The notes under the pieces were generated by a model. That model did no database searches. It was not told the origin of the DNA and saw only the letters and a program-made list of their open reading frames with translations. The position numbers were made by a program, and so were the translations under genes. 64,000 nt of DNA from Lachnospira pectinoschiza (GTDB lineage Bacteria; Bacillota; Clostridia; Lachnospirales; Lachnospiraceae), in contig NZ_JAJCRR010000003.1 of assembly GCF_020564355.1 (NCBI RefSeq), positions 481,410 through 545,409 on the forward strand, read 5' to 3'. Positions 35,181 through 44,437 of this stretch are shown one piece after another. Each line of letters starts with the position of its first letter. The first letter of the stretch is position 1.

Positions 35181-36614
35181 ATGAAAAAGCATAAAATATG
35201 TAAAATCCTTCTTGTTATACTGGCAATTTTTTTATGTGTGGCTTTTTATGAATTGCTCGGAATCTGCGTTGCATATAAAAAGCAGCCGGAAGTGTCCAAT
35301 ACAACCAAAAAAGAAACAAAAAATGGGTCATGGAACGAATGCAGTGAAAATACAGAACGGGCAGTAATCATAGAAAAGAATCCAGAAGCGCTTTTACAAA
35401 GAGTGCGTTTGATCAAGAATGCAAAAAAGGAAATTATTCTTTCTACTTTTGCATTTCAATCCGATGAAAGTGGAAAATTGATTTTAGGAGCACTGCATGA
35501 TGCGGCAGACAGAGGTGTACATATTCGTCTGTTAGTAGATGGAATGGAGAGCTGGATTGATATGGAAGGAAATCCGTATTTCTATGGATTATCTTCTCAT
35601 GAGAATGTTGAAATTAAACTATATAATAAGGCCAATCCGTTGAAACCATGGAAGATGATGGGTAGAATGCATGATAAATATTTGATTGCAGATGGAAAGA
35701 GATATATTCTTGGGGGAAGAAATACATACAATTATTTCCTGGGTGATTTTCCGGGACATAAGAACTATGACAGAGACGTGTTAGTGGTTTGCGATGAACC
35801 TGAGAAAGAAAATTCAGTTAACCAGTTGTCAGAGTATTTTGAAACGATATGGGAACAAGAAGACAGTGGTTATTTTCATGACAATAAAAAACTGGCAAAT
35901 AGAAAATCTGTAAAGAACGCAGTTTTAGAGTTGCAGAACGGCTATCAGAAATATTTTGAAGAGAATAAGGAAAGAATCTGCGATACCGATTACACGGACG
36001 AAACTTTTGAGACAGAAAAGATTGCATTAGTGTCAAATCCTATTCACACAGGTTCCAAAGAACCAGTAGTGTGGTATCAGTTGGGAGAATTGATGAAAAA
36101 TGCAAAAAATCGTGTGAAAATTCATACACCATATATTATCTGTAATGATATGATGTATAATACATGGGAGGAGATTGCAGAGAACGTTTCAGATTTTTCT
36201 ATCATGACAAATTCAGTTGCGAATAATGGGAATCCATTTGGGGCTGCCGATTATGCGAAAAACAGAAATAGAATCTTAAGTACAGGAATTAATATCTGGG
36301 AATATGAAGGCGGTTATTCATACCACGGAAAAAGTATTCTGATTGACGATGATCTGTCTGTAATCGGTTCCTTTAATATGGACATGAGAAGTGCATATCT
36401 GGATACGGAACTGATGCTTGTAATTCGCAGTAAAGATATTAATAAACAGTTGGAAGAGGGCATGATGGAATATGAAAGAGTGTCCCGACAGGTATTGGAA
36501 GATGGAACCTATCGTGATCCGTATCATGTAGAGCCAATTGAATTGACAAAGAAGCGTCAGAGAAACATACTTTTGGTACAGCATCTGCTTGGATGGGCAA
36601 GATATCTGTTCTGA
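35181..36614 (+). CDS. Membrane-anchored phospholipase D-like protein (cardiolipin synthase-like)
   Basis: 477 residues. One N-terminal membrane anchor (~7-28), then two PLD domains: HDKYLIADG (~169) and HGKSILIDD (~382), each with the downstream Asn/Ser-Phe-Asn strand. Similar to secreted-side cardiolipin synthases or phosphatidyltransferases. First gene of an operon with a two-component system, a FUSC-like protein and a PgsA-type enzyme, so phospholipid remodelling is likely. Confidence 0.85.
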   Translation: MKKHKICKILLVILAIFLCVAFYELLGICVAYKKQPEVSNTTKKETKNGSWNECSENTERAVIIEKNPEALLQRVRLIKNAKKEIILSTFAFQSDESGKLILGALHDAADRGVHIRLLVDGMESWIDMEGNPYFYGLSSHENVEIKLYNKANPLKPWKMMGRMHDKYLIADGKRYILGGRNTYNYFLGDFPGHKNYDRDVLVVCDEPEKENSVNQLSEYFETIWEQEDSGYFHDNKKLANRKSVKNAVLELQNGYQKYFEENKERICDTDYTDETFETEKIALVSNPIHTGSKEPVVWYQLGELMKNAKNRVKIHTPYIICNDMMYNTWEEIAENVSDFSIMTNSVANNGNPFGAADYAKNRNRILSTGINIWEYEGGYSYHGKSILIDDDLSVIGSFNMDMRSAYLDTELMLVIRSKDINKQLEEGMMEYERVSRQVLEDGTYRDPYHVEPIELTKKRQRNILLVQHLLGWARYLF

Positions 36615-36632
36615 TAAAGGAGGAAGAAGATC

Positions 36633-37304
36633 GTGTTTCAAATATTAATTGTAGAAGATGATAAAGAATTAAGCCAGCTATTCCAAAAAGTGCTTGAGAA
36701 GAATGGATATCAAGTCAAAAGTGCATCGGATGGAGCACAGGCATTAGAAGTATTGGATAAGGAATATATTGATCTGATCATTTCTGATATTATGATGCCG
36801 GTTATGGATGGCTATGAACTGGTGTCAGAACTTCGTTCAGCAGGATATCAGATACCAGTGCTTATGATCACTGCGAAAGGTTCCTTTGATGATATGCGCC
36901 AGGGATTTCTTTCAGGAAGTGACGATTATATGGTAAAACCGGTAAATGTGAATGAAATGGTTTTAAGAGTCGGAGCACTGCTTCGCCGTGCACAGATACT
37001 GAATGAACACAAAATTGTGATCGGTTCAACAGAGTTTGATTATGATGCAATGACGGTTACAACTGATAAGGAAAGTCTTGTTTTGCCTAAAAAAGAATTC
37101 CTGCTTTTATATAAGCTTGCAGCTTCGCCAGGCAGAACATTTACAAAACAACAGTTGATGGATGAAGTATGGGGATACGAGACGGAGGCAGACCCACATA
37201 CGATAGAGGTACATATAGGAAGAATCAGAGAGCGTTTTAAAGATAACCCTGATTTTGAAATCGTAACAATGCGTGGAATTGGATACAAGGTGGTGAAAAA
37301 ATAA
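36633..37304 (+). CDS. OmpR-family response regulator of the phospholipid operon
   Basis: 223 residues from GTG 36633 behind AAGGAGG. Receiver with LIISDIMMPVMDGYE (phospho-Asp ~51), TAKGSFDD, VKPV; winged helix ending TMRGIGYKVVKK. Overlaps the kinase start by 1 nt. Candidate ligand of the operator at 33089 and 35112. Confidence 0.92.
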   Translation: MFQILIVEDDKELSQLFQKVLEKNGYQVKSASDGAQALEVLDKEYIDLIISDIMMPVMDGYELVSELRSAGYQIPVLMITAKGSFDDMRQGFLSGSDDYMVKPVNVNEMVLRVGALLRRAQILNEHKIVIGSTEFDYDAMTVTTDKESLVLPKKEFLLLYKLAASPGRTFTKQQLMDEVWGYETEADPHTIEVHIGRIRERFKDNPDFEIVTMRGIGYKVVKK

Positions 37305-38347
37305 TGGAACAAAAGAAAGAAAAAGGATTGCGGATCCGATCCTGTCTGACTGGTGCAATCTGGCTGGCACTTGTATTTTCAACAGTCATATCTGCTTTAT
37401 TATTTGCTTTTATGAATCATTTTTTTAATCTGCCGGGCAGCATACCTGTGCTTGGCTGGCTTTTGATTTTCAATACATTGATTGCAGGGCTGATCACTTC
37501 CTTTATTAATGCAAAGTTACTAGAACCAATTACCAGACTTAGTAAAGCAATGAAGGAAGTTTCTCGGGGAGATTTTGAACAGCATTTGGAAACGAACAGC
37601 CGTATAGCAGAAGTTGGAGAATCTTATCAAAGTTTTAACGTTATGACAAAAGAGCTTCGTGCAACAGAGGTGCTGCAGATGGATTTTGTATCTAATGTTT
37701 CTCATGAGTTTAAGACCCCGATTAATGCCATTGAAGGGTATACAATGCTTCTTCAGGGAGAAGAACTGTCTCAGGAGCAAGAGGAATATGTAGAAAAAAT
37801 CCTGTTTAATACCCAAAGGCTTTCCGGATTGGTTGGAAATATTTTGCTGTTATCCAAGTTAGAGAATCAGAACATACCAATGAAAAAAACAGAATATCGT
37901 TTGGATGAACAGATCCGTCAGGCATTTCTTTCCCTGGAGACAAAATGGACAGAAAAAGAAATTGGTTTTCAGGTAGAATTGGAGGAAGTTAAATATACTG
38001 GGAATGAAGGACTTTTTATGCATATCTGGATAAATCTTTTGGATAATGCGATTAAGTTCAGCCCTTCAAAGGGGACAATTACGATGTTTCTGAAACAAGA
38101 ACAGGATTCTGTTAAGTTCATTCTGGAAGATGAAGGACCAGGAATAGAGGATGATGTAAAATCCAGAATATTTGACAAGTTCTATCAGGTAGATGGATCT
38201 CATAAAGCGGAAGGAAATGGGCTAGGTCTTGCACTTGTAAAACGGATTGTAGATAGTGCCGGAGGAACAATCAAAGCAGAAAACCGTGAATATGGTGGAT
38301 GCAGATTTGTTGTAGAGCTTCCAATACAGAAAGATGAGGCCATATAA
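37304..38347 (+). CDS. Sensor histidine kinase of the phospholipid operon
   Basis: 347 residues. Two membrane helices (~15-35, 45-67) with almost no extracellular loop, HAMP (~68-120), H box SNVSHEFKTPINAIEGY (~136), N box NLLDNAIKFS, G1 EDEGPGIEDD, G2 GNGLGLALVKRIV. The intramembrane-type sensor fits detection of membrane or envelope stress. Confidence 0.92.
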   Translation: MEQKKEKGLRIRSCLTGAIWLALVFSTVISALLFAFMNHFFNLPGSIPVLGWLLIFNTLIAGLITSFINAKLLEPITRLSKAMKEVSRGDFEQHLETNSRIAEVGESYQSFNVMTKELRATEVLQMDFVSNVSHEFKTPINAIEGYTMLLQGEELSQEQEEYVEKILFNTQRLSGLVGNILLLSKLENQNIPMKKTEYRLDEQIRQAFLSLETKWTEKEIGFQVELEEVKYTGNEGLFMHIWINLLDNAIKFSPSKGTITMFLKQEQDSVKFILEDEGPGIEDDVKSRIFDKFYQVDGSHKAEGNGLGLALVKRIVDSAGGTIKAENREYGGCRFVVELPIQKDEAI

Positions 38348-38378
38348 GTTTAAGAAAAACAGATAGAGGAGGAATTAC

Positions 38379-39443
38379 ATGACATTTTATCAGGAATTGC
38401 AGTTAAATCAGGCAGGTTCTAAAAATCTGTTGAAAAAGAGTGAAACAGTGAAAGAAAAATCATATCATATACTGGTATATTTGGTAAAGATAGCTGTTAC
38501 AATGGCATTTTGTTTTTTATTTGTTACTATTTTCAGTATCTTATTTGGAAATGAGAATAGTATTGTGGGTGTAGTAGTTTTATTATGCCTTATGGTATTT
38601 CGGAATGCGGATCTGGGGATCCACACCGGACAATCTACAATGCTTTTGGCTTTGTTCTTTGTAATTATGACTGTATGTCCGCATTTAGCAAATCAGTTTT
38701 CACCGGTATTGGGAATGCTGTTAAATATTGCGGCACTGGCTGTGTTGATTCTGTTCGGATGCCATAATCCATTCATGTTTAATCAATCTACATTGGTTCT
38801 TGGGTATCTACTGCTATATGGTTATGATGTTACGGGAAAAAGCTATCAGATGCGATTAGTCGGAATGGCTTTAGGTGCAGCACTTACCTGCTTCGTATTT
38901 TATCGAAATCATAAAAACAGAACTTATAAAAGAAATCTGAAAGATCTGATACAAGAATTTGATATCACTTCTTCCAGAACAAAATGGCAGATATGTCAGA
39001 TTTTATGCGTACCGATTGTCCTTTGCATTGCAGAACTTTGTAATATGCCACGTGCAATGTGGGCTGGTATTGCGGCCATGTCCGCGATTTTGCCGTTTAT
39101 GGAAGATATGCACTACAGAGTCCGTAAAAGGATTGTCGGAAATATTGCAGGTGTTATATGTTTTACAGTATTATATTTTCTGCTTCCTTCGTCAATCTAT
39201 GCATATATAGGAATTCTTGGTGGAATCGGTGTAGGATTTTCAGCACAATATGGCTGGCAGGCAGTATTTAACACATTTGGTGCTTTAGCCATTGCTGCAG
39301 AGACTTATGGACTACAAGGAGCGGTTAGTCTTAGAGTGATTCAAAATGTTTTTGGTGTTGTGTTTGCTTTAGCATTTTGTGTTATATTTTATTGGTTTAT
39401 GTCTAAAAAAAAGGAAAGTGAAGTGACCGTACATGCAGAGTGA
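38379..39443 (+). CDS. FUSC/aromatic acid exporter-like membrane protein
   Basis: 354 residues, about ten hydrophobic segments in two sets of five; the duplicated pattern with RxRxxGxxxGxxxxxxxY-like MRLVGMALGAALTCFVFY and VRKRIVGNIAGVICFTVLYF is typical of FUSC proteins. The large cytosolic domain of longer members is missing. Overlaps the next gene by 11 nt. Confidence 0.75.
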   Translation: MTFYQELQLNQAGSKNLLKKSETVKEKSYHILVYLVKIAVTMAFCFLFVTIFSILFGNENSIVGVVVLLCLMVFRNADLGIHTGQSTMLLALFFVIMTVCPHLANQFSPVLGMLLNIAALAVLILFGCHNPFMFNQSTLVLGYLLLYGYDVTGKSYQMRLVGMALGAALTCFVFYRNHKNRTYKRNLKDLIQEFDITSSRTKWQICQILCVPIVLCIAELCNMPRAMWAGIAAMSAILPFMEDMHYRVRKRIVGNIAGVICFTVLYFLLPSSIYAYIGILGGIGVGFSAQYGWQAVFNTFGALAIAAETYGLQGAVSLRVIQNVFGVVFALAFCVIFYWFMSKKKESEVTVHAE

Positions 39444-40005
39444 AGTGAATCAGGAAGAAAATTTGAATAGAATTATTACGGTTCCTAATCTTCTTTCTTT
39501 TTTTCGGCTTTGTCTGATTCCGGTAATTATATGGAGTTATTGTGTAAAGAAAAATCCTCTGTTAGCTGGTGAAATCTTATTGCTGTCTGGTCTTACGGAT
39601 CTTGCTGATGGATATATCGCAAGAAGATTCCATAGGATTAGTAATTTAGGAAAAATACTTGATCCGGTGGCTGATAAGTTGACACAGGCAGCGATGTTAA
39701 TCTGTCTGTTTACTCGTTTTCCGCATATGCTTGTTTTAATCGTAATAATGGCAGGTAAGGAGCTGTATATGGTAGTCAGTGGATGTCTTGTGATACGAAA
39801 GACAGGAAAAGTACATGGTGCAGACTGGCATGGAAAGATAGTAACCTTTTTATTATATGGAACTGCAGCGGTGCATATTATATGGTTCCAAATTACACCG
39901 ATGGTATCAGATCTGTTGATTGGTTTGTGCGCTATAATGATGGTCATATCGGTCGCTCTGTATATTATCCAGAATACCAGGACTCTTAAGGGAGAGACTG
40001 TATAA
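39433..40005 (+). CDS. CDP-alcohol phosphatidyltransferase (PgsA-like)
   Basis: 190 residues. DLADGYIARRFHRISNLGKILDPVADK is the full DGxxAR-x8-G-x3-D-x3-D catalytic motif of CDP-alcohol phosphotransferases; several membrane helices follow. It most likely makes phosphatidylglycerol-phosphate, the precursor used by cardiolipin synthases, which fits its operon partners. Confidence 0.88.
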   Translation: MQSEVNQEENLNRIITVPNLLSFFRLCLIPVIIWSYCVKKNPLLAGEILLLSGLTDLADGYIARRFHRISNLGKILDPVADKLTQAAMLICLFTRFPHMLVLIVIMAGKELYMVVSGCLVIRKTGKVHGADWHGKIVTFLLYGTAAVHIIWFQITPMVSDLLIGLCAIMMVISVALYIIQNTRTLKGETV

Positions 40006-40212
40006 GCAATTTTATATTGCAATGACTAGAAAAATATTTAGGAGAAGATAGATATAAACAGTAAGTCAAACACACAAACTATGGAGTCTTTATTCGGTTT
40101 AATAAAATTTTAGATAGAAAATAAATCATTCAATGTCATTTAGATAAGGTTTTTTATGACAAAAAGACAGATTGCTTATCTGCCTTATAATGCAGTATAA
40201 TGGTAACGAGAT
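40006..40212. other. Gene-free spacer
   Basis: Contains a weak GCAAT-TTTATA-ATTGC hairpin at 40007; no gene supported. Confidence 0.4.
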
Positions 40213-40551
40213 TTATGCAACCTGATACATGAAATCCCTATTTCTCTTTGGACGGAGGTGGATAGGATATTTTCGATTGTACTTGACAGGTGTCAGATAC
40301 TTTTGTATGAGAAGCATGGACTCTGTTTCGTTACCATCGTGTTTGAGATATGCTCTGCATATGTTTACTGCATTTGAAACGGATTTACTCTGCATCTGGA
40401 GCATAAACTGAATATACTCGCGGAAAGAAAGTTTGCGGTTCCTGGTAAAATCACTTTCCGGATTACGGCAGAACATGGAGTGAATTTCATCGAGTTCTGT
40501 GATGCAGTTGTCGAGTGTGGATTTTAAATTAGATAAGAAAAAATCAGCCAT
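40213..40551 (-). pseudogene. N-terminal fragment of an IS4-like transposase
   Basis: 112 codons. MADFFLSNLKSTLDN...FTRNRKLSFREYIQFMLQMQSKSVSNA is the usual start of IS4-group transposases (fxRxRKLSFxxxIxFxLxM). The DDE catalytic domain is absent and the tail after ~80 residues is unrelated. Confidence 0.65.
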
Positions 40552-40702
40552 AATGAGTCTCCTTGAAATATGTTTATAATCAAGGCTTGCGCAACATATA
40601 TTGGCTTACTTGTCAACTGTTTTTTGTAATATTTTTAAAGTTTTTAGGCATAAAAACAGTGGCTTTCTATGACAGAAAACCACTAAAATGATGCTTAACT
40701 GA

Positions 40703-40894
40703 ATGGCATTGCTTTATCACCACTTTGAAAATGGTTGTTTTATGGCGGATAGTCAGACAGTTTTGGATATAAGAGATGATCTGGGAACAACCATGAATGA
40801 ATGCAGGGAAGTGACCGAAAAGTACCGCACAGGACGGAGTGCATATTTACGGCTCGGACAGTTGTTTATGAGATTGTTTGCAGGACTATTATAG
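40703..40894 (+). pseudogene. 3' fragment of a second cardiolipin synthase gene
   Basis: 63 codons, LYHHFENGCFMADSQTVLDIRDDL...TGRSAYLRLGQLFMRLFAGLL, match the last 62 residues of the Cls at 31401 almost throughout. The rest of the gene is absent, so it is a remnant of a duplicate or of a recombination event. Confidence 0.9.
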
Positions 40895-40915
40895 CAGAAA
40901 GAAGAGGTGTTCGAT

Positions 40916-41905
40916 ATGTGTACAGCAGCAACTTACAAAACAAAAGATTTTTATATGGGCAGAACGCTTGATTATGAATTTTCCTATGGGGAACAGATCA
41001 CGATAACACCAAGAAATTACGAATTTGATTTCCGGTTTGCCGGGAAGATAAAAAGCCATTATGCTTTGATCGGAATGGCATTTGTTGCAGAAGGTTATCC
41101 GCTTTATTATGATGCTGTTAATGAAAAAGGCCTTGGAATGGCAGGTCTTAATTTTGTCGGCAATGCGGCATATGAAGAGGCTTTGCCGGAAGATGAAACA
41201 GAAGTCAGCCAGGTGGCACAGTTCGAGTTCATCCCATGGATCCTTACACAGTGTGCTACTGTAGCAGAGGCGAGAGAGAAGCTGGCAGCAATGAGACTGA
41301 CAGGTACAGCATTCAGTGAACAGCTGCCGACAGCACAGCTTCACTGGATCATTGCAGACAAAGACTCCTGTATCGTTGTTGAGTCTATGAAAGATGGGCT
41401 GCATGTATATGATAATCCGGTAGGAGTGCTTACCAATAATCCACCATTCCCGAGTCAGATGTTTGCACTGAATAATTATGCCGGAGTATCCAGAAAACAG
41501 CCGGAGAGTACTTTTGCAGGAGTATTACAGCTTGATGCATATAGCAGAGGAATGGGTGGAATGGGAATACCTGGAGATCTTTCCAGCCAGTCAAGATTTG
41601 TGAAAGTTGCCTTTACAAAATTAAATTCGATCTCCGGTGAAGAAGAGGATGAGAGTGTAAGCCAGTTCTTCCATATCTTAGGATCCGTAGATCAGCAGCG
41701 TGGATGCTGTGAGGTGACAGAAGGCAAATATGAGATCACGATATACACGTCCTGTTGTAATACAGCAAAAGGTATTTATTATTATACGACTTATGATAAT
41801 CGTCAGATCACAGCGGTTGACATGCATGCGGAAAATCTGGATTCAGATCAGCTGATCTGTTATCCGCTTCTGTCCAAGGGCGAAGTCAGATGGCAGAATA
41901 AATAA
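40916..41905 (+). CDS. bsh: Bile salt hydrolase / choloylglycine hydrolase family
   Basis: 329 residues from ATG 40916, so that Cys2 becomes the N-terminal nucleophile (MCTAATY) after Met removal. Other family residues: GRTLDYE (Arg, Asp), GLNF (Asn ~80), TNNPPF (Asn ~172), SQSRFVKVAF (Arg ~224). It cleaves glycine or taurine from bile acids, though penicillin V acylase or N-acyl amide activity in this family cannot be excluded. It begins 21 nt after the cls fragment. Confidence 0.9.
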   Translation: MCTAATYKTKDFYMGRTLDYEFSYGEQITITPRNYEFDFRFAGKIKSHYALIGMAFVAEGYPLYYDAVNEKGLGMAGLNFVGNAAYEEALPEDETEVSQVAQFEFIPWILTQCATVAEAREKLAAMRLTGTAFSEQLPTAQLHWIIADKDSCIVVESMKDGLHVYDNPVGVLTNNPPFPSQMFALNNYAGVSRKQPESTFAGVLQLDAYSRGMGGMGIPGDLSSQSRFVKVAFTKLNSISGEEEDESVSQFFHILGSVDQQRGCCEVTEGKYEITIYTSCCNTAKGIYYYTTYDNRQITAVDMHAENLDSDQLICYPLLSKGEVRWQNK

Positions 41906-41955
41906 TACGAAAATGCACGGAGAAAGCATAACGCAGAACAACAGGAGGAAAGACC

Positions 41956-42003
41956 ATGAAAGAAGTTAAAACACCGAAAAAACCACTGGCATATTATGTT
42001 GTG
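41956..42003 (+). pseudogene. Stub of an interrupted gene (N-terminus only)
   Basis: A strong AGGAGG-started frame MKEVKTPKKPLAYYVVV breaks at ~42004 where an IS3 end begins. The start recalls FtsH proteases of Clostridia, but 17 residues are too few to be sure. Confidence 0.35.
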
Positions 42004-42150
42004 GTCAAGCTTTTTTGTAACACTTGTGACTAAAAAATAGCGCTTATCAATTTATGCTGCCGTCCTTGCTTCATATGGGGTTCGATAACCATTATAACTG
42101 TGTGGACGAACATGATTATAATCAACGTATGCAAATTCTTCTACCTTTTG
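42004..42150 (-). mobile_element. 3' end of an IS3-family element
   Basis: Minus strand reads QKVEEFAYVDYNHVRPHSYNGYRTPYEARTAA then stop at 42052-42054, the typical OrfB C-terminus (YVxxYNxxRxHxxLxYxTPxE). The tail with GTAACACTTGTGAC likely contains the terminal repeat. Only ~50 codons of OrfB are left. Confidence 0.75.
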
Positions 42151-42895
42151 AAACTATTCGAATGATACGATGTCTTGGAGTTCTTGCTATGGGTGCTCTG
42201 ATACTAGTACAACATTTTTTTGGGAATCACTCATTTGATGGAGAAACCTTTTTACCCAAGGAATCCTTTTATAATGGTGAGGCTGCGTATTTGTTAAATC
42301 AGTCATCTGCTACATGGGGACAGAATTTATCTTCGGAAAATTCGCTCCCAAATCCCTGTGCATCTGACAAGTATAAGGTTTATAAGGGGTGTACCGGATA
42401 TACCAATGATGCAAGCGAGGCACATCACAATATCAAGAATGGCTTCTGTACCAATGCCGGATGTGATTATTATGAAAAACCACATTACAATGAAACAGAT
42501 GGAGTCTACGAGATCAGTAATGCCGGACAACTATATGCCTACGCAGATAATGCACAGACAGTTTATACAAAGGGTGCAAGGCTTACAGCAGATATCGTAG
42601 TAAATGAAGGAACATTGATTCAGGAGGATGGTACTCCTGTTGCGAAGACGGATGACATTAGGATGTGGGACGAGGTGTTCAGAACATCTGGATATCCATA
42701 CAATAACCAAAAGCTTGTATTTGATGGTAACAATCATTCTATCAGCGGACTGTATGCGAACGGAAGCGGACCGCAGGGTTTTGCGTTATATAATTATGGA
42801 ATGATAAAGAATCTGCAGATTAAGAATTCGGTATTCATATCAACGGATGGCAACGCAGGAGGCATTGTTGCAGGTTTTCCTATTGGACCGGCTGA
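42151..42895 (+). pseudogene. Surface-protein fragment with GLUG-like repeat
   Basis: A start-less frame: ITADIVVNEG-like strand, FDGNNHSISGLYANGSGPQGFALYNYGMIKNLQIKNSVFISTDGNAGGIVAG. This is the GLUG/beta-helix repeat of secreted bacterial surface proteins. An upstream hydrophobic segment (LGVLAMGALILV) is out of context. The frame runs into unrelated DNA after ~42890; a matching continuation is found at 48831. Confidence 0.6.
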
Positions 42896-43662
42896 CTATA
42901 AGGAGTGTTTGTTGGCGTTTTTACGGTTTGTTTTGGAATTTTGTCGACCGCGAGGGTCAAAAAAAGAGAGGTGTTTTTGTTGCGCAGCAAGGTGCTTTTT
43001 GCAAACAGCCTTTGCTATTTCAACACCTGTGTCTTTCCTATGTATTTTCCCATCGTTTCACCTTGTCGTTAAGGAACGGCAGGGCGCCGTACCTATGGCA
43101 GAGCGTTATTTTGCATTTCTTCGAATTCTTTTTCCGGAAGATACATCGGGGTCACCTCCTGTATGGATTTATTTGTTCGCGAGAAACAAAAAACGGCCGC
43201 ACTATGCTTTGTGGCATAGTACGACCGCTTGCGGATGCAGACAGAAAAACTGTCTTGTTATGACGGCTGTGTGCCTTATGTTTTGAAAGTGTACACGGTT
43301 GTTAGGGACATCTCCTTGTTTTCATAACTACCTCGCTGTATGGGGGATTCTTTGATTTTATTCTATCCGATGCAAGAGCAACTGTGAAGAGCGCATAAGT
43401 TTGATATACACAGTATACATTGCATTCGGTAAAAAATTTGTCGGGTTAGGTAGAATGGAGCAAATTTTGTCTGTTTCAGGCGCCGAATGCTTACACATGG
43501 CGGGATTAGACCAAAAAAGCACAGCGAATGAATATCCGCTGTGCTTAAAAAGGATAGTTTATTTCTGCCGAGAACCTTGTTTAGATGACAAGGCTTCTCC
43601 TTATCGGGATTGCTTGTTGTGATTTCATATTTGACTGTTATTACGGCATTGTCAGCCGGCAA
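42896..43662 (-). other. Mobile-element debris and terminators
   Basis: On the minus strand, GACCCC-flanked AGGAGG at ~43158 precedes a 17-codon frame (MYLPEKEFEEMQNNALP), and GCACTATGC/GCATAGTAC at ~43198-43225 with a T run on the minus strand forms a terminator. A second minus-strand terminator (43511-43546, AAGCACAGCG/CGCTGTGCTT) closes the MerR gene. No complete gene is supported; ICE-derived leader DNA is my best guess. Confidence 0.4.
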
Positions 43663-44321
43663 TTACACCTTCTCGAATTTCTTAATCGGCACAGCGATTT
43701 GAGTAATATAATCGGCACTGTTATCGCCTCGGTTGGGTGGTCCCTCTAAATAAACGGAGCGCAACCGTCCTGCGGGTTTAATGCCGTTTTTGCTCACATG
43801 TTCCATCAGCACCCGCATGGCTTCGGCAGTTCCTTCATACGGTCCGCCATGGACATTTTTCCGGTTCTGGCGGCGGCAATGTAGGTGTCCCGCAGTTTAA
43901 TAGCTGCCTCGGCAACATCTTTACACCGATATTCCCGACAAAAGCACACCTGACGCGGCAGAACGGTTTTATGCACTGTGAAATCGCCTTGCTTTGCCGA
44001 ACGCACCTGAAGCATCTGAATATTTCTGTCCAGCATTTTCCGCAGCTCATAAAGCTTATCTAAAAGCTTATCCATATTTTCGGTGTCGTAGTAATATTCC
44101 GCTACCTCCTTTAAGGAAAGACCGAGCGCCTGTAGCGAACGGATAGAGCGGATCTGCGTCATGTTGTCTGCCGAATAATAGCGAAAGCCGTTGGTTTCGT
44201 CCTTTACTGCCGGTGTCAGAAGTCCCATATTTTCGTATACAAGCAGTGCCTTGCGGGTGACTCCGAGTATTTTTGTAACTTCTCCGATTTGAAATAGGCT
44301 GTTATCGTGTTTTTTCATCAT
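43663..44321 (-). pseudogene. MerR regulator with GyrI-like effector domain, frameshifted
   Basis: MerR winged helix (FQIGEVTKILGVTRKALLVYENMGLL...GFRYYSADNMTQIRSI) then a GyrI-like domain. The frame breaks near 43848: MSMADRM should read MSMGGPYEGTAEAMRVLMEHV, which one extra G restores, and the other frame continues to IAVPIKKFEKV and stop at 43663. It faces a MerR-type promoter and the surface protein, so it was probably that gene's activator. Confidence 0.8.
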
Positions 44322-44348
44322 TATTTCACCAAATTTCTGTAAAAGTTA

Positions 44349-44379
44349 TTGACTCGTCCCCTAAGGTACGATTTACAAT
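44349..44379 (+). promoter_or_regulatory. MerR-type promoter of the surface protein
   Basis: TTGACT and TACAAT separated by 19 bp containing the imperfect dyad CGTCCC-CTAA-GGTACG. The overlong spacer is the MerR hallmark and the frameshifted MerR gene is divergent next to it. Confidence 0.75.
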
Positions 44380-44437
44380 ATAATATATCGTAAAAGAAAG
44401 AATAATGCAAGTTCAATGCAAAAAGGAGAATACCGCT

